Below are positions 1-5,133 of a DNA stretch of 8,629 nucleotides, piece by piece. The notes under the pieces were generated by a model. It was not told the DNA's origin. It searched no databases and saw only the letters and a program-made list of their open reading frames with translations. Both the position numbers and the translations under genes were made by a program. The stretch is from Burkholderiales bacterium UBA6064 (lineage in GTDB: Bacteria; Pseudomonadota; Gammaproteobacteria; Burkholderiales; Burkholderiaceae_B): NCBI GenBank assembly GCA_002428895.1, contig DIYC01000075.1, positions 1-8,629 of the forward strand. Reading direction: 5' to 3'. The first letter of the stretch is position 1, and each line of letters begins with the position of its first letter.

Positions 1-49
1 TAAAATTTTTAACACTATTAAATCTTAATTTTCAACAATCAGGAAAACA

Positions 50-127
50 ATGAGTCCTACGATCTATAGGGAAGAGGGGCATCGCAATGAGTTCATCAGC
101 GAATGGAAAAAACACTTCTCAAGTTGA
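50..127 (+). pseudogene. DUF4160 remnant with internal deletion (25 codons)
   Basis: A 25-residue ORF preceded by an AGGAAA ribosome site (41-46). Its first eight residues, MSPTIYRE, are the typical DUF4160 N-terminus (M-x-P-T-I-x-R). The rest, ending NEFISEWKKHFSS, resembles the DUF4160 C-terminus; the intact copy in this window ends with LLEAWNEYFKD. The roughly 50 central residues, including the HIHIQ-type motif, are missing, and the two ends are joined in frame near base 73-85. The DUF2442 start codon (87) lies inside this ORF in another frame, the same overlapping arrangement as in the intact pair at 1935-2397. I infer a deleted, non-functional partner gene. A real short peptide or a leader ORF that couples translation to DUF2442 is possible. 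Confidence 0.55.
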
Positions 128-365
128 AGTGACTAATATATCAATGCATGGAATTTGGTTGTTTTCACACGGTAAAGAATATTTTTTGCCCTACGAACAT
201 TTTCCTTGGTTTAAAGACCAACCCGTTAGATCAATTGTTAATCTTGAAGAGCAAGCACCTGGTCACTACTATTGGCCAGATATTGATGTTGATCTAACTG
301 ATGAGATTATTGCGCATCCAGAAAAATTTCCGTTAATAGCAAAAAACATAACAAGTCGCGCCTGA
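87..365 (+). CDS. DUF2442 domain protein (92 aa)
   Basis: A complete DUF2442-type protein. Residues about 13-85 carry the family pattern: VEVTNISMHGIWLF, then a G-K-E-Y-F-L-P-Y strand, a F-P-W-F-K motif, and H-Y-Y-W-P-D-I-D-V-D-L followed by H-P-E-K-F-P-L. The ATG at 87 is supported by GAGGGG at 74-79, seven bases upstream. Biochemical function is unknown. The family is commonly found next to DUF4160 proteins, and such pairs are regarded as toxin-antitoxin-like, but I know of no settled role. Here the DUF4160 partner is reduced to a remnant (50-127), so this is a solitary copy. The stop codon falls inside the downstream attC-like site, as is usual for integron cassette genes. Confidence 0.85.
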   Translation: MSSSANGKNTSQVEVTNISMHGIWLFSHGKEYFLPYEHFPWFKDQPVRSIVNLEEQAPGHYYWPDIDVDLTDEIIAHPEKFPLIAKNITSRA

Positions 366-420
366 TGTTGGTGAAGCAATTGCTGCGTCGTGGTCGTAGG
401 CCTGAGCCGAAGTGTTAGCC
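346..420 (+). repeat. attC-like recombination site of cassette 1 (imperfect)
   Basis: The R''-like box ACATAAC (346-352) and R'-like box GTTAGCC (414-420) are 75 bases apart. TAACAAGTCG at the left end is identical to the left end of the better site at 1096. Between the boxes the two halves can form an imperfect stem (GCCT plus several wobble pairs) around a GCAATTGC centre. Each box departs from the RYYYAAC/GTTRRRY consensus by one position, so this could be a degenerate or divergent attC. Its position, over the stop codon of the DUF2442 gene, supports the call. Confidence 0.5.
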
Positions 421-470
421 ACCAAAAAGAGGGGCGAGATATTTGGGCTTTTTGTGTAACATGGAAGCCG

Positions 471-479
471 TGCTATCAT
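471..479 (+). promoter_or_regulatory. Extended -10 promoter element of higBA
   Basis: TGCTATCAT is an extended -10 box (TG-N-TATCAT; hexamer 474-479). No good -35 hexamer is visible at the normal distance, which is tolerated for extended -10 promoters. The expected start of transcription, about seven bases downstream, falls on or next to A486 of the higB start codon, and no ribosome-binding site precedes that codon. It lies just inside the cassette boundary, consistent with toxin-antitoxin cassettes carrying their own promoter. Confidence 0.5.
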
Positions 480-485
480 GCTTAA

Positions 486-785
486 ATGATTGTGACCTTT
501 AAGACCAAAGAAACTGAAGATGTTTTTGATGGAGTTAAATCAAAAACAGCGCGAAAAGTCTGCCCTGTATCACTATGGAAGATTGCAGGTAGAAAGCTCG
601 ATCAACTAGATTCAGTCGTTACATTAGATGAATTGAAAGTACCTCCCGGAAATCGCCTAGAGGCTTTGAAGGGGGATCGAGAAGGGCAACATAGCATTAG
701 AATAAATGATCAATATCGAATTTGTTTTATTTGGTCAAATGCGGGCCCGGTTGAAGTAGAAATTGTCGACTATCACAAGGGGTGA
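486..785 (+). CDS. higB: HigB-like toxin, RelE/ParE superfamily (99 aa)
   Basis: A probable ribosome-dependent mRNA endonuclease of the HigB branch of the RelE/ParE superfamily. By family precedent it would cut translated mRNA when the antitoxin is lost. The N-terminus MIVTFKTKETEDVFDG and the block R-L-E-A-L-K-G-D-R-E-G-Q-H-S-I-R-I-N-D-Q-Y-R-I-C-F (residues about 58-82) are characteristic, as is the terminal V-E-I-V-D-Y-H. Length is normal for HigB (about 90-100 residues). The toxin gene comes first, as in other higBA loci, and its stop codon lies three bases before the preferred ATG of the antitoxin gene. No Shine-Dalgarno sequence precedes the ATG; the promoter position suggests a leaderless transcript. 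The gene appears intact. Confidence 0.92.
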   Translation: MIVTFKTKETEDVFDGVKSKTARKVCPVSLWKIAGRKLDQLDSVVTLDELKVPPGNRLEALKGDREGQHSIRINDQYRICFIWSNAGPVEVEIVDYHKG

Positions 786-787
786 AA

Positions 788-1129
788 ATGAGAGTTCCGA
801 GTAAAAGAGCGCCTACGCACCCAGGCGAAATGTTGTTGCAAGAGTTCCTTGAACCATTAGGCATTACTCAGCGTGAATTGGCTGATGCGATTCACGTGCC
901 ATACCAGCGGGTGAATGAAATTGTTAATCAGCGTAGGGGTGTTACACCTGTAACCGCTTTAAGATTCGCAAAGTATTTTGGTATGTCACCAGACTTTTGG
1001 TTGAATTTGCAAATGCGCTGGGATTTATACCATGCTCATGTTTCAGAAAAAGTTGAACTAAGACGCATTGTTGAGTTTCAAGCTTGTCATTCAGCGGCTA
1101 ACAAGTCGTTTCACCAGACAAGCCGGTGA
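788..1129 (+). CDS. higA: HigA-like antitoxin, XRE-family regulator (113 aa)
   Basis: The antitoxin partner of HigB and probable autorepressor of the operon. Numbering from the ATG at 788, the segment HPGEMLLQEFLEPLGITQRE followed by L-A-D-A-I-H-V-P-Y-Q-R-V-N-E-I-V-N-Q-R-R-G-V-T-P is the classic HigA helix-turn-helix, and M-S-P-D-F-W-L-N-L-Q is the usual third block. The ATG at 788 has AAGGGG (777-782) five bases upstream. A GTG at 782 would overlap the higB stop as GTGA and is the less likely alternative. The last 12 or so residues are encoded by the left half of the attC site and do not belong to the family, so the cassette boundary has shaped the C-terminus. The DNA-binding domain is complete. 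Confidence 0.92.
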   Translation: MRVPSKRAPTHPGEMLLQEFLEPLGITQRELADAIHVPYQRVNEIVNQRRGVTPVTALRFAKYFGMSPDFWLNLQMRWDLYHAHVSEKVELRRIVEFQACHSAANKSFHQTSR

Positions 1130-1143
1130 ATGCAGCGTTAGGC
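1096..1143 (+). repeat. attC site of the higBA cassette
   Basis: The best attC in the window, 48 bases long. R'' is GGCTAAC (1096-1102) and R' is GTTAGGC (1137-1143); they are complementary at six of seven positions. Inside, TTCACC (1110-1115) and GGTGAA (1124-1129) are perfectly complementary L boxes around a 9-base loop, with unpaired six- to seven-base spacers between R and L boxes, as in integron attC hairpins. The higA stop codon lies within it. The R' box would be the crossover point and start of the next cassette. Confidence 0.8.
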
Positions 1144-1177
1144 TGTTGCCTCTCCACAGAGTAAATTAGGAAACGAT

Positions 1178-1798
1178 ATGGAATCTAAAATTGTTGCTGA
1201 AGCTGCCCGCGCAACCCTTGATGGAAGCATCCCTTTTCCAGAGGTTGTACGCAGGTTGTTAGCAACAGGTGTTGAGTATTACCACGTCGATTATGTAGCG
1301 CTACAAAAGACCTATTACAGTGCTTCCGGCGAGATGATTAAAACCCCAATCAATTATGAGGACTTGCCTTCTGTTGCAAGTCAGTTCAATGCGGAAGCGC
1401 TTCGGGCCGCAATTCTCGACAGTCAGCAACATGGTCAGCATTACCGCGACTTCACCAAACGGGCTATGAGTGCAGGCGTTCAGGGTTACATGGCCTTTCT
1501 ATGTGGCAAGCGTGTCACTTATTGGGGCGGCCTGGTTAAAAGGCCAGTCAGGCCTACATCCAAATTAAAAAGTAGTCCTGCATCATTAAGCAGGGTATAT
1601 AAACCAACTGGGTGTCAAAGACGGCATAAATTCTCGTGGTCGTCCTTGTGGTTTATAAGTTCAAAATCAAGGGCGTGCATAACTTTGTGCAAAGGTCTTT
1701 CACCTCATAAGTTCATGCCCATGCTGGGTGTACACAACAGGTTGCAGCCGACGTTGTTCCGCTGCGCTCCGCAACGCATACAAAATAGAATATTATGA
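1178..1798 (+). CDS. DUF1398 family protein with replaced C-terminal tail (206 aa)
   Basis: Residues 1-118 match the DUF1398 (YbcV-like) family: a helical start, then P-E-V-V-R-R-L-L-A-T-G-V-E-Y-Y-H-V-D, a central strand pair, S-Q-F-N-A-E-A-L-R-A-A-I, and Y-R-D-F-T-K-R-A-M-S-A-G-V followed by G-K-R-V-T-Y-W-G. Family members end about 10 residues later. Here the frame instead runs 88 more residues (from about base 1532) into basic, low-complexity sequence with no family resemblance, in DNA that looks non-coding. The start ATG has AGGAAA (1168-1173) in front. Function of the family is unknown. I infer that a deletion or rearrangement removed the original gene end and its attC; the product may or may not fold. 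Confidence 0.7.
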   Translation: MESKIVAEAARATLDGSIPFPEVVRRLLATGVEYYHVDYVALQKTYYSASGEMIKTPINYEDLPSVASQFNAEALRAAILDSQQHGQHYRDFTKRAMSAGVQGYMAFLCGKRVTYWGGLVKRPVRPTSKLKSSPASLSRVYKPTGCQRRHKFSWSSLWFISSKSRACITLCKGLSPHKFMPMLGVHNRLQPTLFRCAPQRIQNRIL

Positions 1799-1934
1799 GT
1801 CTAACAAGAAGTTTAACAACGTACGTGTCCCGCTCGGTAGCGCTAATTTCGGCGCCACTTGGCTTAGGTGTTCGGTTCGCATCACGAAGAATGCCTATGA
1901 TTAATTTGAAAATTTAATGTTAAGGGGGAATGTA
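1532..1934 (+). other. Non-coding or scrambled stretch between DUF1398 core and DUF4160
   Basis: No gene is recognisable apart from the open tail of the DUF1398 frame. It contains a perfect 9-base inverted repeat (TATAAACCA 1598-1606, TGGTTTATA 1649-1657), a small CCTGC/GCAGG hairpin near 1578-1595, and a stretch at 1732-1776 that reads like the left half of a decayed attC (ACACAAC, then GTTGC/GCAAC pairing around a CGCTGCGCTCC centre). A second attC-like motif begins at 1799. The most economical reading is the fused debris of one or two cassettes. Confidence 0.4.
1799..1869 (+). repeat. attC-like site upstream of the DUF4160 cassette (weak)
   Basis: GTCTAAC (1799-1805) fits the R'' consensus RYYYAAC exactly and starts right after the DUF1398 frame's stop. 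A candidate R' is CTTAGGT (1863-1869), which lacks the first G of the consensus. A hairpin lies between them: GTAGCGC (1837-1843) with GCGCCAC (1852-1858), one mismatch. The poor R' box means recombination activity is doubtful. Confidence 0.4.
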
Positions 1935-2171
1935 GTGCCGACTATCTTTTGGATTGGGTCATATCGTTTTTTTTTCTATAGTAATGAAAACGGGGAGCCA
2001 GCGCATATCCATATTCAAAGAGAGCGAGCATTAGCGAAGTTTTGGTTGAAGCCTGTCTCACTAGCAAGTTCGACGAGATTTGCACCGAGGGAGATTCGAG
2101 ATTTGCAAAAGCTCGTTGAAGAAAATAAGCCTAAATTATTGGAGGCATGGAATGAATACTTTAAAGATTGA
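1935..2171 (+). CDS. DUF4160 domain protein (78 aa, GTG start)
   Basis: A full-length DUF4160 protein. From the GTG at 1935 it reads M-P-T-I-F-W-I-G-S-Y-R-F-F-F-Y-S-N-E, then G-E-P-A-H-I-H-I-Q, A-K-F-W-L-K-P-V, and a C-terminal helix E-I-R-D-L-Q-K-L-V-E-E-N with L-L-E-A-W-N-E-Y-F. The GTG is chosen over the ATG at 1917 because the family begins at P-T-I and because AAGGGGG (1922-1928) sits six bases before it. The gene overlaps the following DUF2442 start by 20 bases, which indicates coupled translation. Such pairs are widespread and toxin-antitoxin-like, but their activity is not established to my knowledge. It appears intact, unlike the remnant at 50-127. A TATGAT (1896-1901) upstream could be a -10 box, without a convincing -35. 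Confidence 0.85.
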   Translation: MPTIFWIGSYRFFFYSNENGEPAHIHIQRERALAKFWLKPVSLASSTRFAPREIRDLQKLVEENKPKLLEAWNEYFKD

Positions 2172-2397
2172 AATGCACCCAGTCGCTGAGCGTGTGGATT
2201 TCACAGATGCTGAACTGGTGGTTTCTTTACTGGATGGAAGAACAATTTCAGTTCCCATCGCCTGGTTTCCCCGCTTGTCTCAAGCTTCTAAAGAACAACT
2301 CGAAGATTATCAGCTGCTTGGGGATGGAGAAGGTATTCATTGGCCTCAAATAGACGAAGATTTAAGCATTAAAGGCTTATTGTTGGGATTTCACTAA
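2152..2397 (+). CDS. DUF2442 domain protein (81 aa)
   Basis: The partner of the DUF4160 gene. It begins M-N-T-L-K-I-E-M-H-P-V-A-E-R-V and continues with L-D-G-R-T-I-S-V-P-I-A-W-F-P-R-L, then G-E-G-I-H-W-P-Q-I-D-E-D-L-S-I-K-G-L-L, the DUF2442 signature in the same order as in the protein at 87-365. The ATG at 2152 has GGAGG (2141-2145) six bases upstream; a longer in-frame opening from 2080 lies inside the DUF4160 gene and is not needed. The two DUF2442 proteins here are clearly diverged (H-Y-Y-W-P-D in one, G-I-H-W-P-Q in the other), so the pairs were probably acquired separately rather than duplicated locally. An R''-like GCCTAAC follows three bases after the stop. Confidence 0.87.
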   Translation: MNTLKIEMHPVAERVDFTDAELVVSLLDGRTISVPIAWFPRLSQASKEQLEDYQLLGDGEGIHWPQIDEDLSIKGLLLGFH

Positions 2398-2399
2398 AA

Positions 2400-2447
2400 G
2401 CCTAACAATACGCCAAACTCGGACAAGTTTAAACGTCGCTGCTTAGA
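2400..2447 (+). repeat. attC-like site of the DUF4160-DUF2442 cassette (weak)
   Basis: GCCTAAC (2400-2406) is a perfect R'' box directly behind the DUF2442 stop. AAACT and AGTTT around CGGACA could be the inner stem, and CTTAGAA (2441-2447) is a poor R' candidate that keeps only the TTAG core. The overall span equals that of the good site at 1096. I call it degenerate, or an R'' half joined to foreign sequence. Confidence 0.4.
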
Positions 2448-2467
2448 AAAGTGGACAACTTCCTTGA

Positions 2468-2625
2468 CAACTACCGGGGCAAGAGGGTATAGCCCGAGTG
2501 TTTTATTGCACACTTGTTGGTAAACGAGTTGTCATGTTGCATGGCTTTGTGAAAAAACACAAAAAACGCCACTTAAGCAATTGAGGTTAGCTACAGACAG
2601 AATGCAGGAGGTAAAACTAAAATGA
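2468..2625 (+). pseudogene. Gp49-like (HigB2/RelE superfamily) toxin, 5'-truncated and frameshifted
   Basis: Codons from 2471 read L-P-G-Q-E-G-I-A-R-V-F-Y-C-T-L-V-G-K-R-V and then V-M-L-H-G-F-V-K-K, the C-terminal half of a phage Gp49-like toxin. The usual continuation K-T-Q-K-T-P appears only after a one-base shift: the run of six A at 2552-2557 is one A too short. In the restored frame the protein continues to Q-E-V-K-L-K and stops with TGA at 2623-2625, overlapping the next ATG as ATGA, the normal operon junction. The N-terminal half (about 45 residues, with the first helix and strands) is absent; a stop codon at 2465 lies directly upstream. This is a dead toxin gene. Confidence 0.75.
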
Positions 2626-2699
2626 AGCATGCGGAATTAAAAGAAAAGCTTCTTTCAAATAAGAAAACTCGCCAAGCCTATGATGTAATAGTCAAGTAA
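2622..2699 (+). pseudogene. XRE-family antitoxin, N-terminal fragment (25 aa)
   Basis: MKHAELKEKLLSNKKTRQ followed by A-Y-D-V-I-V-K and TAA. This is the leader helix seen in antitoxins that pair with Gp49-like toxins (M-K-H-x-E-L-K-x-K-L-L-x-N-x-x-x-R-x-A-Y). The helix-turn-helix that should follow is missing; downstream sequence shows no match in any frame. A strong ribosome site AGGAGG (2606-2611) lies ten bases before the ATG and inside the toxin remnant. Together with that remnant it marks a decayed toxin-antitoxin operon at the end of the cassette row. Confidence 0.65.
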
Positions 2700-2973
2700 A
2701 TCTGCAGGGGTTTCAAGCCATTTTTAGTAATTCCTGTTGTTTACTTTCTTCCTGCCATCAGTTTTTTCTATCCGTATTTGAGTTTATTTAGCTTCATGCA
2801 GAGAAGCCCCCGCTGATTGTGGAAACTACTTAGGAACTCCTTGAAAATTTAGACCACTAAGTAGGGCTTGAATAATTCGAAGTCATTAATCGGCACATTA
2901 TTTACATTTCTGTATGTTGTTTTGCTGAAATATTTTTTAATTTGGGTCTTTATTTTTATACATTCATATTACT
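2700..2973 (+). other. Intergenic region between cassettes and effector-like gene
   Basis: No gene is recognised on either strand. Base composition becomes strongly AT-rich towards the 3' end (2880-2973), which probably holds the promoter of the gene at 2974, but no -35/-10 pair with convincing spacing and no clear ribosome site before that ATG could be seen. The left half has a few stop-interrupted readings on the minus strand that I could not assign. This is the junction between two regions of different character. Confidence 0.5.
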
Positions 2974-4404
2974 ATGTCTCCACGAATTGGTGTCAGCCAG
3001 ACTGTTTGCTCGACTCATGCAGTTAGGAATGAAGAAGTCAATTTTTCTGAAAAATCATCTCATCAAGTCGATGATCAGCGTTCCTTGTTTGCCCACCCCA
3101 AGGCTGATGCGCAGGCTCTTCAACGTCAAATTGCTGAAAGGCTGGGCGATTGTTTAACCAACAACAAGCCCATGGTGTCGTTTCATTCGCCAGGGGGGTT
3201 TCAAAAGTGTCGAAGTCTGTGTGACCCCAAGATCACTGCCCCCAATAAAGACCCTCAAAGGCCAAGTCTTTTACAATACTGTATCGAAGCACAACACCTT
3301 GGCAAGCCAATTCAAATAGAGATTGAAGATCAAGTTTATACGGTTGAAATCGAATTAAACAATGTGAAGTTTAACGAAGGTGGCCCAAACCCTACAGATT
3401 GTGTAAAACACATGAAAGGAAAGCTTCTACTTAAGCCCCAAAATTCTTCAGAAAAAACCAAAACCATTCACTTTGTTGAAATGTCGCCTCCTTTTGATGG
3501 CTATGCATTGTCAGCCGATGATTTAATTAAATGTGCGGGACAGATGGCATTGATCCGTCAGGAAAATCAGAAATATTCTGGGTTTAAAGGTCAGTTTTCT
3601 TCAGCCAACGGTATATGTCGATCTGCCAGTTTGTTGGTGGTCGATCAATTCAGTGAGTTTCTTGCAAAAGAAAATAGCTTAAACCAAGATTTTGATGTGA
3701 CTAAAAAAGTAAATTCACTCATCAGTCATTTAAGGTCAGGTCGTCAAGATCTTATTCCACATAGCACTCAAGTTGATGCGATACATGCTGCTTGTACGCG
3801 CTTGTTTAATCGTAATCAGCAGAATAAAACAAATCAAGAACAAACTGAACCTCTCGAAGAATCGGATGCCCAAAAAGTAAGCGTACCTTTTTCGTCGTCA
3901 GCACCAGTTAATGAGGTAAAAAATGCCATTCCGAATTTACAGCCCGTTAGGAGTGACGAAACCTTAGAGGGCGAATCGGGTAACGAAGTAGATACCGAAA
4001 ACGAAGTGGATGAACGTAAACCAGCAGCAGTTGCTGGTTTTGACGCTTCAACAAACCAAGAAATCACCTTTGATCAAAATTTTTGGGGGTGGGGTTTAAT
4101 GTCACAAGAAGATTTAGATTTGTTGAAGAACAGGTTTTTCAAAAGTACTCAGCAAGAAAAAGATAAAACGATTGCTGAACTACGAAGTGCGATTGAGTGG
4201 CTAACTAAAATTTTTTCGTTTGAAGAAATTCCAGATTGGCTTAATCAAGAGTTAATGAATAGGTTTAATGATTTAATTGTTGCAATTATGAATTCTCATC
4301 AATCAGCTAAAAAAATTTATGATGCATTGAATGAAATGCGTCTAAAAGGCCTCACTTTAAGCATTAACTATAGGCACTCATTACACAATTCCAAATCAAG
4401 TTAA
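2974..4404 (+). CDS. Effector-like protein with degenerate tyrosine-phosphatase-like domain (476 aa)
   Basis: No named family is recognised outright. Residues 1-40 are polar and Ser/Gln-rich, like type III secretion signals (inference). Residues about 60-280 read as a degenerate PTP domain. IHFVEMSPPFDG (165-176) stands where the WPD loop would be. FSSANGICRSAS (208-219) stands where VHCxAGxGRxGx would be, with Ser210 at the catalytic Cys and Arg216 kept. LRSGRQDLIPHSTQ (253-266) matches the R-x-Q-R-x-x-M-V-Q-T-x-E-Q loop, with Pro at the catalytic Gln. Residues 280-360 are an acidic linker. Residues 365-470 are helical with a W-G-W-G motif, function unknown. It converges on the 1081-residue gene, whose C-terminus looks related. 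The first in-frame ATG was chosen; no Shine-Dalgarno is evident. A host-cell pseudophosphatase effector is the favoured inference. Confidence 0.6.
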   Translation: MSPRIGVSQTVCSTHAVRNEEVNFSEKSSHQVDDQRSLFAHPKADAQALQRQIAERLGDCLTNNKPMVSFHSPGGFQKCRSLCDPKITAPNKDPQRPSLLQYCIEAQHLGKPIQIEIEDQVYTVEIELNNVKFNEGGPNPTDCVKHMKGKLLLKPQNSSEKTKTIHFVEMSPPFDGYALSADDLIKCAGQMALIRQENQKYSGFKGQFSSANGICRSASLLVVDQFSEFLAKENSLNQDFDVTKKVNSLISHLRSGRQDLIPHSTQVDAIHAACTRLFNRNQQNKTNQEQTEPLEESDAQKVSVPFSSSAPVNEVKNAIPNLQPVRSDETLEGESGNEVDTENEVDERKPAAVAGFDASTNQEITFDQNFWGWGLMSQEDLDLLKNRFFKSTQQEKDKTIAELRSAIEWLTKIFSFEEIPDWLNQELMNRFNDLIVAIMNSHQSAKKIYDALNEMRLKGLTLSINYRHSLHNSKSS

Positions 4405-4429
4405 AACTGTTATAAAATTCAATATTCAT

Positions 4430-4449
4430 TACGCACCTAAAAGTGCGTA
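4430..4449. terminator. Hairpin between converging genes, possible bidirectional terminator
   Basis: TACGCAC (4430-4436) and GTGCGTA (4443-4449) form a perfect 7-base stem with loop CTAAAA, centred in the 69-base gap between the stop codons of the two converging genes. The flanks are AT-rich, but neither side has a clean T run, so termination may be inefficient. Confidence 0.55.
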
Positions 4450-4473
4450 TAAATATTATTATTAATTTAAAAG

Positions 4474-5133
4474 CTAATTAACTGTTTTTAAAATTTCTAG
4501 GCACATATCAAACAATGCAGAGCTCCGCTCATTAGACAATACATTAATTACAGATGAACTCTCCGCAACATGTTCTACGAACAATGAAGCATAAAAATCA
4601 TTAAAACTCAATTGACTTGGGTTTTGGCGATACGCATTCAACAGCGACACAGCCGTTTGAGGCTTCTCTTCTGAGTTGGCACGAATAATCGGTACATGGC
4701 CTTTTTCTGTGTAGTGTGCCAATTTCAGGCTTGCTGCTTCTAACCGCTTTTTTCGGTCTACTTTGTCAAAGGGGGCATTTGAAGGCCATACGAATTCAAT
4801 TAATATTAGCTTTTTGTGCTTCCTTTCATTAAACCCTTCACCCAGCAGGCTTACCGGAACTTCTACCTGGTAAACTTTCGCGAAATCATTTTTACTTTTT
4901 TTGTCAAGATTTAAAGAAAACTTGACCCCTCTATTTTTTCTATGAATTTCTGAATAAGACGCATGGTTGACCCTCACAAGCTTAATGTCTTCTTCTTTTT
5001 TCTTGGACAGCAAAACACTTAAAGCAGGCAAATTTTCGTCTTTCAGTGCTTCGGGTGAAACAAAGTCAAAAATGATTGGTTTCTCTGAAACTTCAAATGC
5101 TTTTTTAATCACCGAAAGGGGGTTTTGTCGGTC
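4474..5133 (-). other. PTP-like pseudophosphatase region at the C-terminus of the large protein
   Basis: KPIIFDFVSP, GVKFSLN, LILIEFVWPSNAPFD and VPIIRANSEEKPQTAVSLL occur in the same order as KPMVSFHSP, NVKFNE, TIHFVEMSPPFD and SSANGICRSASLL of the convergent protein at 2974-4404. The loop is N(X)5Q where a phosphatase has C(X)5R, and the WPD position reads WPS. Phosphatase activity is not expected. Confidence 0.45.

Noticed and set aside
2552..2558. Programmed -1 frameshift at AAAAAAC in the toxin remnant
   Set aside because: The slip would restore the family frame, but the gene lacks its start and N-terminal half, so homopolymer decay explains it.
2700..2900. Minus-strand readings suggestive of an insertion-sequence end
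   Set aside because: Several stops, no transposase motif and no matching terminal inverted repeats could be found.
2942..3157. A 71-codon + frame overlapping the start of the 476-residue gene
   Set aside because: The 476-residue frame has PTP-like motifs and is far longer; the short frame looks like a shadow despite its hydrophobic start.
3834..4067. A 77-codon - strand opening within the 476-residue gene
   Set aside because: Ser/Thr-rich antisense of the acidic linker, with no ribosome site or family motif.
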